A stretch of 47,565 nucleotides of DNA from the NCBI GenBank assembly GCA_903863255.1, contig CAIPBJ010000025.1:1-47565 (forward strand), read 5' to 3'. Within the stretch, counting starts at the first letter, position 1; the number at the start of each line of letters is the position of its first letter. Of this stretch, positions 36,292 through 45,934 are shown in pieces. The notes beneath the pieces were generated by a model, which worked only from the letters and a program-made list of their open reading frames with translations, was not told the DNA's origin and did no database searches. Position numbers and translations under genes: made by a program. Source of the stretch: an uncultured Methylophilaceae bacterium (GTDB lineage Bacteria; Pseudomonadota; Gammaproteobacteria; Burkholderiales; Methylophilaceae).

Positions 36292-36908
36292 TTGAACCCT
36301 CCAACCAATACTCTTGGCTCATGTATGGTTAACCAATCAAGTTCACAAATCGCAATCATATTGGAAGTCAACGTTTTAGAGATTTCTTGTTTTTGTCTAG
36401 TGATCTCACATTCACGAGGAATAAATGGTGAAGGTTGCTCCTGCTTTAATAAGTCAAGTACTGTTAACAAATCTCCCTCATGCAACATTGAGACTTCCAA
36501 TTTCATGATGGATCGGAACATCTGGAATGCTCCAAGACCCGAATTAAACTCGGGTTTATATTCCTCCTGAGTTGAAATCGTATAATTGATATTGAACAAT
36601 TTATTACTCTTATGAATTTTTCGGAGTGTATCAACCCAATCGATGCGCCTCTCTTCCCCAACAAAGCCATCTGAGATCAACTCCTTGTATAAAGGTAGAT
36701 ATTTGACTATCGTACTCTTTTCCTGACCCGACCTCTGATACTTCTGGACCGCTTGACTCAATTGGTTTTTTTGTTTGGTGAGCATCTGGGTCGATTCATC
36801 TTCCTTTTCCTGGAAATAGCTTACCAAGAGTGTCATTGCAATTAAAGAAACTGCAAGACCAACCAATGGCAATTGAATCTTTTTCCAGTCCCCCGTATTC
36901 ATTTTCAT
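36288..36908 (-). CDS. MshJ/PilO-like pilus assembly protein
   Basis: A 206-aa inner-membrane protein with a single N-terminal span (about 12-30, LPLVGLAVSLIAMTLLVSYF), a coiled-coil stretch (about 32-65, Gln/Lys-rich) and a periplasmic ferredoxin-like domain with FRSIMKLEVSMLHEGDLLTVLDLL, typical of PilO/GspM/MshJ alignment proteins. Start overlaps the upstream MshI-like stop (TAATG) and its stop overlaps the MshK-like start. Sequence is weakly conserved; the call relies on topology and position. Confidence 0.65.
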   Translation of the reverse strand: MKMNTGDWKKIQLPLVGLAVSLIAMTLLVSYFQEKEDESTQMLTKQKNQLSQAVQKYQRSGQEKSTIVKYLPLYKELISDGFVGEERRIDWVDTLRKIHKSNKLFNINYTISTQEEYKPEFNSGLGAFQMFRSIMKLEVSMLHEGDLLTVLDLLKQEQPSPFIPRECEITRQKQEISKTLTSNMIAICELDWLTIHEPRVLVGGFK

Positions 36909-38497
36909 TATTGATCCCCAGCCTTTTTAAGGACAACCTTGATCTTAAACAACGCTGCATAGTGCTGGGAGGTTGTTTCATCGACCGTACTTCCCTGTAA
37001 ATTTGAAAATGAACTAACGTTTACCGGAGCCTGAACTACCTCGGCAATCGCTACGGAAGGGTCTGATTTAAGTTGCTCTGCGAATTTATTCACTGTATTC
37101 AGCGCCGAACGATAATCCCCATTGAAATTCTTTATTTCTCCATTTACGAATGCAAGCTCATAAAGTGTGTGAGAATCTGTCGAAAAGTTATAGCTCTTCA
37201 CAGGAGCAGTGTCTTTTTGTGAAATGAAGGTTTTATCTTCATCCTTAATATTAATTTCATTAGTTTGCATCCAACGCAGCCTATTGATTTGTATTTCTGG
37301 TATGGAATTAATAGCGTTGCTAATTATTTGCATCATATTCTCAGGTGTTTTTCGATATCCCCTGATAGCCTCATTAAGTTCAACCGCTGCCTTTAAGTCG
37401 CTACTTTCAATGGGAGTGTCTGGAAAATCCTTTGACACATCTTGGTATTTTTTTTCTTCATTTTGTCTTTGCGATACAACCAGATCCAATTCTGAAGATT
37501 GAGAAATAATCTGATTAAAGTACCATGCACTTAAACTTAACCCCATAATCAGTATTACTAAACTGGTAATGTTGATCGCATTTTTTAATGCATTAATTTT
37601 ATGGAACCTGATTAGGCTTGGAGGAGCCAGATTGTCAGATAAATGCCCTCCTGCAAGAAGATGCATATGAAGCAGTTCAGGATTTGTCTCCAATAGTACT
37701 GGTGAAAGTCCCCTCTTCCTTGCAAATTTATTAAGATCTACCGTTACGCATTCAATGCCTTGCTCTTGTTCTACACTTTTAGAGATTAACTGGCCATCCT
37801 CCAAGTCGAGCGAAGGTATAACCATACCCAACTGCGTCTCTTTATTAATGAATCTCTGACTGATAAGGTAGAGCCTTGTCTTTTCAGTTTCAATTAAATA
37901 AAAATAGTTTTTACGTTTCTGCATGTCGGATGGAACGGGAGCCAATCGGCTGATACGCAAATTTCCATCCTGAAAATAAGTTTGCCTTAATCCTGATGTC
38001 AACCGCTCACTCAGTAGAACATTCGATGCTTTAATGTTCATGCGCTTTAGAAAAACTTGAGATGTCATTGATAAGAGATAGACACCGGCAAGTGGTGCTT
38101 GACGAGCTTCAATGATATTCAGCCATCCATCAAGCAATTCTGTACTGTTTAGCGACAAAAAGAGAAAGCGATCGTCCTTCCGTTTATCATTTTCACGACC
38201 TATATAATGCGCTGTACGAAAATCAAGATTTCTATATACTTGATTCAGCTTTCTGTTGATAAGTTCCTTCCGGTCTTTGCCCGAAGTATGTGGAAAGTTC
38301 TCAAGTCGATAGTCTTCTTCTACGGTATCTGCTAATAGATAAATCTTAGAATTTAGATTCTCTTGAATGAAATTGTCGAAATCCTGATGACCCTGCAAGT
38401 CATTCTGGAAAACCTTGAACGATTTAAGCCGACCCCAACTCCAAATACCCGCTGTCAATTGGAAGTTCGAGGCACATAAAATTATTTTCGCGAACAT
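36908..38497 (-). CDS. MshI-like pilus assembly protein (PilM/PilN-type)
   Basis: A 529-aa protein with a cytoplasmic N-terminal half (about 1-300) resembling the degenerate actin-like part of MshI/PilM, one membrane helix (about 312-331, NITSLVILIMGLSLSAWYF), a coiled-coil linker (about 335-390) and a periplasmic PilN-like domain ending with the ALFKIKVVLKKAGDQ strand. Position between the MshG- and MshJ-like genes supports the call. It would couple the cytoplasmic ATPase ring to the periplasmic secretin parts. No ATP-binding motif is evident. Confidence 0.65.
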   Translation of the reverse strand: MFAKIILCASNFQLTAGIWSWGRLKSFKVFQNDLQGHQDFDNFIQENLNSKIYLLADTVEEDYRLENFPHTSGKDRKELINRKLNQVYRNLDFRTAHYIGRENDKRKDDRFLFLSLNSTELLDGWLNIIEARQAPLAGVYLLSMTSQVFLKRMNIKASNVLLSERLTSGLRQTYFQDGNLRISRLAPVPSDMQKRKNYFYLIETEKTRLYLISQRFINKETQLGMVIPSLDLEDGQLISKSVEQEQGIECVTVDLNKFARKRGLSPVLLETNPELLHMHLLAGGHLSDNLAPPSLIRFHKINALKNAINITSLVILIMGLSLSAWYFNQIISQSSELDLVVSQRQNEEKKYQDVSKDFPDTPIESSDLKAAVELNEAIRGYRKTPENMMQIISNAINSIPEIQINRLRWMQTNEINIKDEDKTFISQKDTAPVKSYNFSTDSHTLYELAFVNGEIKNFNGDYRSALNTVNKFAEQLKSDPSVAIAEVVQAPVNVSSFSNLQGSTVDETTSQHYAALFKIKVVLKKAGDQ

Positions 38498-38507
38498 AGT
38501 GTTTTAA

Positions 38508-39713
38508 TCAAAGTTTCAATTTACTAAATGAATCATAAACAGGTCCTAGAACTGAGAACATGATAAATCCTAGAATCAAGCCAAGAATTACAGTAAGTGT
38601 AGGTTCAAGCAACTTAAGCATTTTCTCGATCGACTCATTCACATCTCGGTCGTAAAAATAGCTTATTTTTAGCAACGACTTGTCAAGAGCCCCAGTATTT
38701 TCACCAACTTTTATCATTCGAACCACCAACGGTGGAAAAAGGCCTGCATTCTGAAAGCTCTCGCTCATGCTATCACCAGCGTTTATCTGGAATTGAGCTC
38801 GATACAATGCATTTGCGACAACCTTATTGCCTACAATGTTTTCACAAATTTTGATCGCATCAAGAACGGGTATGCCAGATTGGTACATAAGTGCAAAATA
38901 TCGTGCAAACCTTGCAAGTATAATTTTCTCTAATATTTCTCCAAAAACTGGAATGTGAAGTTTAATATAGTCATAGCGATAATGTGCATTTGGATTCTTT
39001 TTTATGACAAATGCCAAGCAAACAATTGCTATCAACGGCAAGGAAAACAATAGCCACCAATAATCGACAAAAGCATTTGAAATAAAAATCAGAATTTTTG
39101 TTTGTAATGGTAACTCCTGTCCCATATTTCTCAAAAACGCGACCATTTGAGGGACAAGGTAAATCATTAAAAAAGTTATGGCACATAGAACTACTGCTAA
39201 AACAAAAATTGGATAAAGCAGAAGCCGTTTGGTCTGTGAAACAAGTTCATCCTGCCACTTGAAGGTTGTAGCCAGATTATCGAAAACTTCTGGAAGTCTT
39301 CCAGTCTGCTCACCCGCATTAACTAAATGAATAAATACATCATCAAAAACCTGAGGATGTTCACGAAGTGCCTCAGAAAGTATTTTTCCACTTTCCACAT
39401 CTGAAATAATCGCACCGATAACTTTCTGGAAATAGGGATTGGGATTGCTGTCAGCCAAATCTGCTAAGCCTTCCAGCAAGGGAACACCCGAACTGGTTAG
39501 CTGTTCCAATTGAAAACAGAACATCATCAGATCTTTAATGGTGATTTTTTTGTTATTGAATAAATTCGATCGTTTTTGGGTTTCTTTGAAAGTAATTAGA
39601 CTTAATCCAATATGATCCAACCTAATTTCCAAATCGATCTCATTAAGCGCATCTATTTGACCTTGGGCCGGACGTCCTAATTGATCTACAGCTTTATAAT
39701 TAAAGGTAGGCAC
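38508..39713 (-). CDS. mshG: Type IV pilus/T2SS inner-membrane platform protein (MshG/GspF)
   Basis: A 401-aa GspF/PilC family protein starting MPTFNYKAVDQLGRPAQGQI from a GTG codon. Two repeated T2SSF domains (about 65-195 and 265-390) are separated by membrane helices (LLLYPIFVLAVVLCAITFLM; WWLLFSLPLIAIVCLAF; LEPTLTVILGLILGFIMFSVL). It is the membrane platform onto which the assembly ATPase docks. It follows mshE by 16 bases. Confidence 0.93.
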   Translation of the reverse strand: MPTFNYKAVDQLGRPAQGQIDALNEIDLEIRLDHIGLSLITFKETQKRSNLFNNKKITIKDLMMFCFQLEQLTSSGVPLLEGLADLADSNPNPYFQKVIGAIISDVESGKILSEALREHPQVFDDVFIHLVNAGEQTGRLPEVFDNLATTFKWQDELVSQTKRLLLYPIFVLAVVLCAITFLMIYLVPQMVAFLRNMGQELPLQTKILIFISNAFVDYWWLLFSLPLIAIVCLAFVIKKNPNAHYRYDYIKLHIPVFGEILEKIILARFARYFALMYQSGIPVLDAIKICENIVGNKVVANALYRAQFQINAGDSMSESFQNAGLFPPLVVRMIKVGENTGALDKSLLKISYFYDRDVNESIEKMLKLLEPTLTVILGLILGFIMFSVLGPVYDSFSKLKL

Positions 39714-39729
39714 AATATTAATACTACAA

Positions 39730-41433
39730 CTATCTGATTCTGCTCGTTAGATCAATCACACGCATAACTTCAGCTAAACTAGTGTAGCCTTCCAGTATCC
39801 TGCGAACTCCATCATCGGCCAATGTTACAAAACCCTTCTCATAAGCTAAGGCCCTTAGTTCGTCCATATGTGCTCTCCTTGCTACCAAGCTATCAATGTC
39901 ACTATCGATCCTTAATAATTCAATTATTGCCATGCGGCCACGGTAACCCGTGTAATAACATCTTTTACACCCTTTATGCCTATAAATGACTACGTCTTGT
40001 CCGACTTTCAGGTTTAACTGCTTTCGCTCATGATCCGCAGGACTGTATGGTTCCTTGCAGTGTGGACAAAGCACCCTTACTAGCCGCTGAGCCACGACCC
40101 CGATTATGTTACCCGCCATAATGTCAGGAAGAATACCAATATCCAGCAGTCGAGGAAATGTACCGAGCGCGGAGTTAGTATGCAATGTACTAAATACCTG
40201 ATGGCCAGTCATTGCTGCCCTGAAAGCCATAGTTGCAGTATCGGCATCTCGAATCTCACCGACCAATATGATATCCGGGTCCTGTCTCATAATGGAGCGA
40301 ATACCATTTGCAAAATCAACCTTATTGACCTCTGCAACTGATGTCTGACGCATCATTGTGACTGGATATTCGACCGGATCCTCAAGCGTCATTATGTTAA
40401 CTGCCTCTGTATTCTGATGTGAAAGCAGGGAATAAAGAGTTGTTGTCTTACCGCTTCCGGTTGGGCCCGTAACAACCATGATGCCTTCTGGACGCTGCAT
40501 CATTAGCTTAAGTTCGTTTAATGTTTCGACTCTTAATCCCATTCTTTCGAGAGGAATGATTGATTTCTCTCGATCTAATACTCGTAACACGATGTTCTCG
40601 CCATGTATGGTTGGATGACTCGCGACGCGAAAATCTATTGGTCTGCCACATAAATTTATCTGCAATCGTCCATCTTGAGGAGCACGTGTTTCAGCAATAT
40701 CCATCCCACTTATTACTTTTAAACGTACGACAATACCCGGCCAATAGGTCTTGTGAAGACTTCTTATTTGTTGAAGTACTCCGTCAATACGGTATCTAAC
40801 TCTTAAAAAGGCCTGTTCTGGTTCGAAGTGAATATCGGAGGCATTTCTTTTTACAGCATCCATCAACAATGAACCGACCAAACGAACAATTGGTTGAGTA
40901 TATTCATCACCATCAGCTTGCAAACTCTGATAATCAATTTCCCCTGTTTCAATCTCTCTAAGGATGCCGTCAACTGATAGTTCATATCCATAGAACTGAT
41001 CAATATATTCCTCAAGCTGGGCTTCAGCAGCCAATACCGGTTTTACTTGAATTTGACCACCTAACATTGCCCGCAACTGATCCAGAGCTACTACATTAAA
41101 CATGTCTGCCATTGCGACTACCAATGTTTTGCTTGGGTCTTCATATGCAACTGGCAAGAGATGATATCTTCTCGCAAAGTCTTCAGGAACAAGCTTCATT
41201 GCATCGCTATCGGCGATCACAGTCGCTAGATCGATGCTTTCCTGCCCTATGGTATGAGCAACAAGATCCCTGACCATGGCTTCAGTTACGAAGCCTAAGC
41301 GAACTAACTGACGTCCTAATGGGATGTTATTCTGATCCTGCTCCATCAGGGCGATGCGTAACTGGTCCTGACTAATTAGTCCTTGTTGGACCATTAGTTC
41401 ACCAAGCCTTAGTTTTCTCTTTTGTTCAGCCAT
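39730..41433 (-). CDS. mshE: Pilus assembly ATPase MshE with c-di-GMP-binding MshEN domain
   Basis: A 567-aa GspE/PilB-type hexameric ATPase powering pilus extension or secretion. The N-terminus has two MshEN motifs: RLGELMVQQGLISQDQLRIA... (residues 9-32) and PLGRQLVRLGFVTEAMVRDL... (38-61) separated by exactly five residues. Arg9 and Gln32 sit where the c-di-GMP ligands are in Vibrio MshE. The catalytic part has Walker A GPTGSGKTTTLYSLL (near 324), Walker B DPDIILVGEIRD, the His box STLHTNSALG, and the zinc knuckle CPHC...CKRCYYTG (about 455-500). It is 3 bases after the MshN-like gene. Confidence 0.95.
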   Translation of the reverse strand: MAEQKRKLRLGELMVQQGLISQDQLRIALMEQDQNNIPLGRQLVRLGFVTEAMVRDLVAHTIGQESIDLATVIADSDAMKLVPEDFARRYHLLPVAYEDPSKTLVVAMADMFNVVALDQLRAMLGGQIQVKPVLAAEAQLEEYIDQFYGYELSVDGILREIETGEIDYQSLQADGDEYTQPIVRLVGSLLMDAVKRNASDIHFEPEQAFLRVRYRIDGVLQQIRSLHKTYWPGIVVRLKVISGMDIAETRAPQDGRLQINLCGRPIDFRVASHPTIHGENIVLRVLDREKSIIPLERMGLRVETLNELKLMMQRPEGIMVVTGPTGSGKTTTLYSLLSHQNTEAVNIMTLEDPVEYPVTMMRQTSVAEVNKVDFANGIRSIMRQDPDIILVGEIRDADTATMAFRAAMTGHQVFSTLHTNSALGTFPRLLDIGILPDIMAGNIIGVVAQRLVRVLCPHCKEPYSPADHERKQLNLKVGQDVVIYRHKGCKRCYYTGYRGRMAIIELLRIDSDIDSLVARRAHMDELRALAYEKGFVTLADDGVRRILEGYTSLAEVMRVIDLTSRIR

Positions 41434-41436
41434 AAT

Positions 41437-42615
41437 TCATTTACGTTGTAAAATCGAAATGCGTTCTTCGAGTTGATTGCGATCAATTCCATTTACCCCT
41501 GAAACAGGCATTAAACTTTTCGCCTGCAGGTAATAAGTGAGAGCCAAGTCGGGTTTTCCAATTTGTTCTAAACTTACTGCTAAATTAAACGCATATTCAG
41601 GATTGCTTGAAGCATAGTGGAACGCTTGAAAATAAGCTGCCTGTGCAGTTAGCCATTGGTTTTGTTGCGCGTAAAGATTGCCTAGCTTTTCATAAAGAAA
41701 AGCTGAATTTGGTTGCTCAGCAAGCATTGATTTTAAATGGGACTCCGTTGTTACTGGATCACTCTCTGAAGAGAGAGTGATCATGGCTGCCTGTGCAATT
41801 TCATTCTTTGGATCAACCTCAAGAACTTTGCCATACCAACCTAGAGCATCTTCATTTCTACCTTGTCTAGCAGCGATTGCTGCCATGCCAAGAAGTGCGT
41901 CAGTATTTCTTATGTCCGATCTTAGTACCAATCGGTAATTCTTTTGCGCATTTAAATCATCACCCGAATTAAAAGCCCCGTAAGCAGCTAGCAAATTTGG
42001 ATTTACACCCACTTCAGGTTGACTAGATGTTATTTTTACCTGGTCTTGCGCACCCAATTGCGGTTTATCGCCAAATTCAAGTTGTTTTGAGTTTACGGGT
42101 TTTGAGTTTTTTGTTTCCAATACTGTTTCGTCATGCAATGGATTATTAACTCTAGGCTGTGAATTGATAATAGCTTCGTGACTAATTAACTTATCAGGGC
42201 GTGGTTGGTCAAATTCTTTATCCTGACTCTTTTTATTTGCTAAGGACTCGATTGGTAAAGCTTGATCATGTGCTGAAAGAGACGCATTAGGAGCGTCCAT
42301 GCTTCTTATTTCTCTTTTGGGAAGTGGCACTCTAAATTGGGTTTCGGGAGGATTGATAGACTGTAAATATAAATAAAAACCTACCAGTATCAAACTAATA
42401 AAAATAAATCCTAAGAGTGAAAACAAAAAAACTCGTTTTGAATCATTCGAGGGTTCTTGTTTCGCCAGAAAGACTGTTGAAGCCTCTTTTTGAGTCATTT
42501 TCTTTTGATTGGCTAAGGAAACTTCGTCTGGAATAGGCTCTAAGCTGAGTTCTGCAATTGAGTCTCCTTTTTTTTCCTGTGCAGCCTTTTCCAACGCTTT
42601 AATTAGTAGGCTCAT
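41437..42615 (-). CDS. MshN-like TPR protein
   Basis: A 392-aa membrane protein beginning MSLLIKALEKAAQEKK, the opening typical of MshN. One membrane span (about 62-84, VFLFSLLGFIFISLILVGFY) separates a short cytoplasmic tail from a long Pro/Gln-rich periplasmic linker (about 90-205) and a tetratricopeptide domain (about 210-385; LLGMAAIAARQGRNEDALGW, YEKLGNLYAQQNQWLTAQAA). It probably scaffolds the secretin and ATPase. Its first 17 bases overlap the end of mshL. Confidence 0.85.
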   Translation of the reverse strand: MSLLIKALEKAAQEKKGDSIAELSLEPIPDEVSLANQKKMTQKEASTVFLAKQEPSNDSKRVFLFSLLGFIFISLILVGFYLYLQSINPPETQFRVPLPKREIRSMDAPNASLSAHDQALPIESLANKKSQDKEFDQPRPDKLISHEAIINSQPRVNNPLHDETVLETKNSKPVNSKQLEFGDKPQLGAQDQVKITSSQPEVGVNPNLLAAYGAFNSGDDLNAQKNYRLVLRSDIRNTDALLGMAAIAARQGRNEDALGWYGKVLEVDPKNEIAQAAMITLSSESDPVTTESHLKSMLAEQPNSAFLYEKLGNLYAQQNQWLTAQAAYFQAFHYASSNPEYAFNLAVSLEQIGKPDLALTYYLQAKSLMPVSGVNGIDRNQLEERISILQRK

Positions 42616-44464
42616 CTATATTATTTTGTAGTTGTTGTGATGGCAGATATTGCTTATAGCCTTGCAATTCATCACTTTCGAGACTGGCATTAGAAATTAC
42701 CGTTGGTCGCAAGAAAATAACTAATTCAGTTTTCTGCGCAGAGTTATTTTTTGCCTTGAACAGGGCACCTGCAATAGGAATCTTAGAAAATCCAGGAACA
42801 TTCCCATCATTACGTTCGATATCATCTTGCATTAATCCGCCAAGTATTGCTGTATTACCACTGTTTATATTCAGTACCGACTCCATTTCCCGAACCTGGA
42901 TTTCTGGTATCGAACTGGTCGTCCCCGCTGCTGCTAGTTGCGGATTTGGGTCGGTAATATAATCCAGAACTCTTGAAATTGTTGGCCGCACATCCAATGT
43001 GACTTGAGAAGTATCGTTAATTTGAGGTGTGACGCTCATTACAACACCTACAGGTACGGTATTAGGCGTCGTTGTAACGGACTGTAGATTGCTTCCAGAC
43101 GTCCCGCTAATAGATTGAGAGATTTGAGACTGAATCGTAAAATACACCAGGTTATTTACTACCTTAAGAACAGCAGTCTGGTTATTTAAAACCATTAATT
43201 TGGGGCTTGAAAGTACTTTAGTGTTACCAAATTGTTCGAGCAAATGAATTGATGCCGCTAAATCGCCGATGCCGGATGCTGTGTATCCTAGAACCAAGTT
43301 AGGAGTGCTTGAAGTGGTTCCGTTAAGATTGTTAAAAGTTAAACCCGTAGTAGCATTTTTGACTATAAAACCCGTATTCGTTCCCCCACGTCCCAATCTG
43401 CTCCAATCTATCCCAGCCTGGTAGCCGTTATTTAAAACTACTTCAACTATCGTAGCTTCGATTAGAACCTGTTTTTTTGCACTTGACATGACTTTGTCAA
43501 TGAATTCCTGGACCTTTTCATGCTGCCTTGCCGTAGCTCGAACGCTTATTACGCCGGTTTCAGCATTTGGGATTACAGTAGATGCAAAAAGTGTCTTATA
43601 TTCCGATCTTGCTCGGTTAAGCTCCTCAGCGTTATGTTGCGAATTTTCATGTGGAGCCTGCTGAATGTCACCTGAAGAATTTTGGGTGTTTGCATTATTG
43701 CCATTTGTATTTGTATTTTCTGAATCGGTCTGTGAAGTACCATATCTTGAAACTATGACCTCCTTGTCAGTTTCGGCGAGCAAGTCTCTTATGTTTTGCA
43801 CCAACGTATCCCATAAATGATTTTTAGATTCAAGAGCTATAGATGTCCTTGAACTATTTGATCCTGCTCCACTGGTTGAAGTAGTACTCGAACCAGTAGA
43901 ATTGGTTGAAGCTGCACGTCCGGCACTTGCTATTTCTGAAGCGGCACCAATGTATCCTGTCGTGTCACGATTCATATTGACGTAGTCAATCTTATAGTTC
44001 CTAAGAACAGGCATATCAGGACCGATATAAAGGACATTCCCTTCAATTTTATAGGTTAAATCAACTTGCTTAGCCAATCTTTCTAGTATTGCTGTCAAAG
44101 TTTGATTGACCGCGTTCAAGGTAACTTTACCCTGAATGGAAGGATGTATATCGACATTGAGTTTACTTTCCCGAGCAAGTGCAAAAAGAATTTCCTTAAC
44201 AGGAACTTCATTTACGACAACACTGTAGGTCTGCTCTTTTGCCTTTGCCTGGGGAGGTGGAAGAAAAACATTGTTATTGACAGGTTTTGGAATGTCAGAT
44301 GGTTTTGCTGCCTTTGCAGAGTTTACGCCCGTGCCTGATCCGTCATTTACATCGATATGTCCAGTGGAAGGAGGTATTATAGAAGCGTGATTCGATTCAT
44401 GGGCACAACTTGTAAGCGACAAGCTGACCGCAATAGCGATCAAATTGATCCAAAGGTTTTTCAT
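42599..44464 (-). CDS. mshL: Pilus secretin MshL
   Basis: The 621-aa outer-membrane secretin forms the channel for pilus or secreted subunits. Signal peptide with lipobox LTSC (Cys20) suggests a lipoprotein. An STN domain (about 68-135, VNEVPVKEILFALARESKLN), a Ser/Thr/Gly/Asn-rich linker (about 175-205), N-domains, and the secretin core (about 330-600, QVREMESVLNINSGNTAILG; VPGFSKIPIAGALFKAKNNS) are present. The ATG at 44464 starts the signal peptide directly; a TTG four codons earlier is possible. The next gene overlaps by 17 bases. Confidence 0.92.
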   Translation of the reverse strand: MKNLWINLIAIAVSLSLTSCAHESNHASIIPPSTGHIDVNDGSGTGVNSAKAAKPSDIPKPVNNNVFLPPPQAKAKEQTYSVVVNEVPVKEILFALARESKLNVDIHPSIQGKVTLNAVNQTLTAILERLAKQVDLTYKIEGNVLYIGPDMPVLRNYKIDYVNMNRDTTGYIGAASEIASAGRAASTNSTGSSTTSTSGAGSNSSRTSIALESKNHLWDTLVQNIRDLLAETDKEVIVSRYGTSQTDSENTNTNGNNANTQNSSGDIQQAPHENSQHNAEELNRARSEYKTLFASTVIPNAETGVISVRATARQHEKVQEFIDKVMSSAKKQVLIEATIVEVVLNNGYQAGIDWSRLGRGGTNTGFIVKNATTGLTFNNLNGTTSSTPNLVLGYTASGIGDLAASIHLLEQFGNTKVLSSPKLMVLNNQTAVLKVVNNLVYFTIQSQISQSISGTSGSNLQSVTTTPNTVPVGVVMSVTPQINDTSQVTLDVRPTISRVLDYITDPNPQLAAAGTTSSIPEIQVREMESVLNINSGNTAILGGLMQDDIERNDGNVPGFSKIPIAGALFKAKNNSAQKTELVIFLRPTVISNASLESDELQGYKQYLPSQQLQNNIDEPTN

Positions 44465-44540
44465 AAGCACGCCCAACCATCCCAGATATTTATCTTCTTT
44501 CTAAGTTATCTCATAATTTTCTTTAGTTTGCAATACTAAC

Positions 44541-45929
44541 TCATTGAAGTTGATTCGTTTCCTTTAGAACTCCGCCAATTGTCCTTAACTGCGGATTATT
44601 CGACTTCAAAATATTGGGTAGCCTAGCTATCGCCTGTGCAGCCTCTATTCGATTAGGATAACTTCCATACAATACTGTAAAAAAAGGCTTAGCATTAACC
44701 TGTGTCCTATATATGTACAGATTATCAAGCTCCAGTTGACTAGAAAGAAATTCCAGTTGCTTTCGAAGCTGTTCTTCATCAGTTGCCCCCAAAATCTGAA
44801 TACTGACCGTAGTTTCAGGGTTTCCTTTAAGCCAAGCCTGTGTCTCGATGATTCTTTTTGACAATACATCATTTTTGACATTTTCCTTAGGTGGAACATT
44901 CACGTTGGTTGGAGCAACAACGGATTGGGTAGGCGAAATTGGTTGGATCAACTTTGCTGGATTACCAAGTGCACTTCCATTTGAACTGATGTTTGCAGGC
45001 TTATTTTCCAACTTAACTTTATGAGATTGATCCAGTCCGTAAAGCATACCTAATGACAGCAAAATAATGATAATAATTGAGGTTATCAATCGAATTCTGA
45101 ATTGAACTTTTAATTGCTGCACTCCAAACTCGCAGTCCCTTATCGCAGCTTTTACATGTTTCGGCAAAACTTGATACGCATTCTCAGAAAATGCGGCTAA
45201 AAGTGATTTATCCGCAAGGATATTAATTCTTCTAACCAACCCTTCTGCAGACTTGGATATCAGCTTAATAGAATTATCGGTAAATAAATGCGGCCCAAAA
45301 TAACCCGACGCTCGCAGTCTGAAAATCAGATATTCACCAACTGATTTCATATCCAAAGGCCCAAGATTAAAACTATGAGTGATTCGTTCTTTGAGTTGCC
45401 GGATATGAGGAACATTAAGATTTACATCTAATTCAGGTTGACCGAACAAAACTATTTGTAAAAGTTTATCATGGGTAGTTTCCAGATTTGACAAAAGGCG
45501 AATTTCCTCTAGCGTGCCTAAGGGCATGCCTTGCGCTTCTTCTACGAACACGACCACTTGCTTACGTTCAGAATGCTTATCAACCAAATATTTTTGCAGG
45601 ACTTGCATCACGTGAATACGATCGGCATTTTTTGGAAACTTTAGCTGCAGCTCACTCGCGATAACATAGAGAATATCTTCAGGTGCAATGCTAGGATTAG
45701 CAAGGTATATCGTTTCGATGTTTTCTGTAAGCAATGTTTGCAACATTCTACAAATCATTGTCTTACCACTTCCAACTTCACCGACTACCTTTATTATGCC
45801 TTCACCATTTTTAATTGCATAAAGCAGGGCATCTAAAACCGCACCGCGATTACCCCCGGTAAAAAAGAAATCCGTATTCGGCGTAATTTTAAAGGGGTGC
45901 TCCTTTAATCCAAAATGCGTGTAATACAT
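44541..45929 (-). CDS. mshM: ExeA/MshM-type ATPase with SPOR-like C-terminus
   Basis: A 462-aa inner-membrane AAA ATPase. N-terminal MYYTHFGLKEHPFKITPNTD is the ExeA/MshM opening, Walker A is VGEVGSGKTMICR (Lys56), Walker B VVVFVEEAQGMPLGTLEEIR, and arginine-finger region HIRQLKERITHSF. One membrane helix (about 284-302, IIIIILLSLGMLYGLD) leads to a periplasmic Pro/Asn linker and a terminal SPOR-like repeat (about 372-455, TVSIQILGATDEEQ; PFFTVLYGSYPNRIEAAQA), which would bind peptidoglycan. ExeA-type proteins help the secretin cross the cell wall. It is 5 bases from the regulator gene. Confidence 0.88.
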   Translation of the reverse strand: MYYTHFGLKEHPFKITPNTDFFFTGGNRGAVLDALLYAIKNGEGIIKVVGEVGSGKTMICRMLQTLLTENIETIYLANPSIAPEDILYVIASELQLKFPKNADRIHVMQVLQKYLVDKHSERKQVVVFVEEAQGMPLGTLEEIRLLSNLETTHDKLLQIVLFGQPELDVNLNVPHIRQLKERITHSFNLGPLDMKSVGEYLIFRLRASGYFGPHLFTDNSIKLISKSAEGLVRRINILADKSLLAAFSENAYQVLPKHVKAAIRDCEFGVQQLKVQFRIRLITSIIIIILLSLGMLYGLDQSHKVKLENKPANISSNGSALGNPAKLIQPISPTQSVVAPTNVNVPPKENVKNDVLSKRIIETQAWLKGNPETTVSIQILGATDEEQLRKQLEFLSSQLELDNLYIYRTQVNAKPFFTVLYGSYPNRIEAAQAIARLPNILKSNNPQLRTIGGVLKETNQLQ

Positions 45930-45934
45930 CCTTG

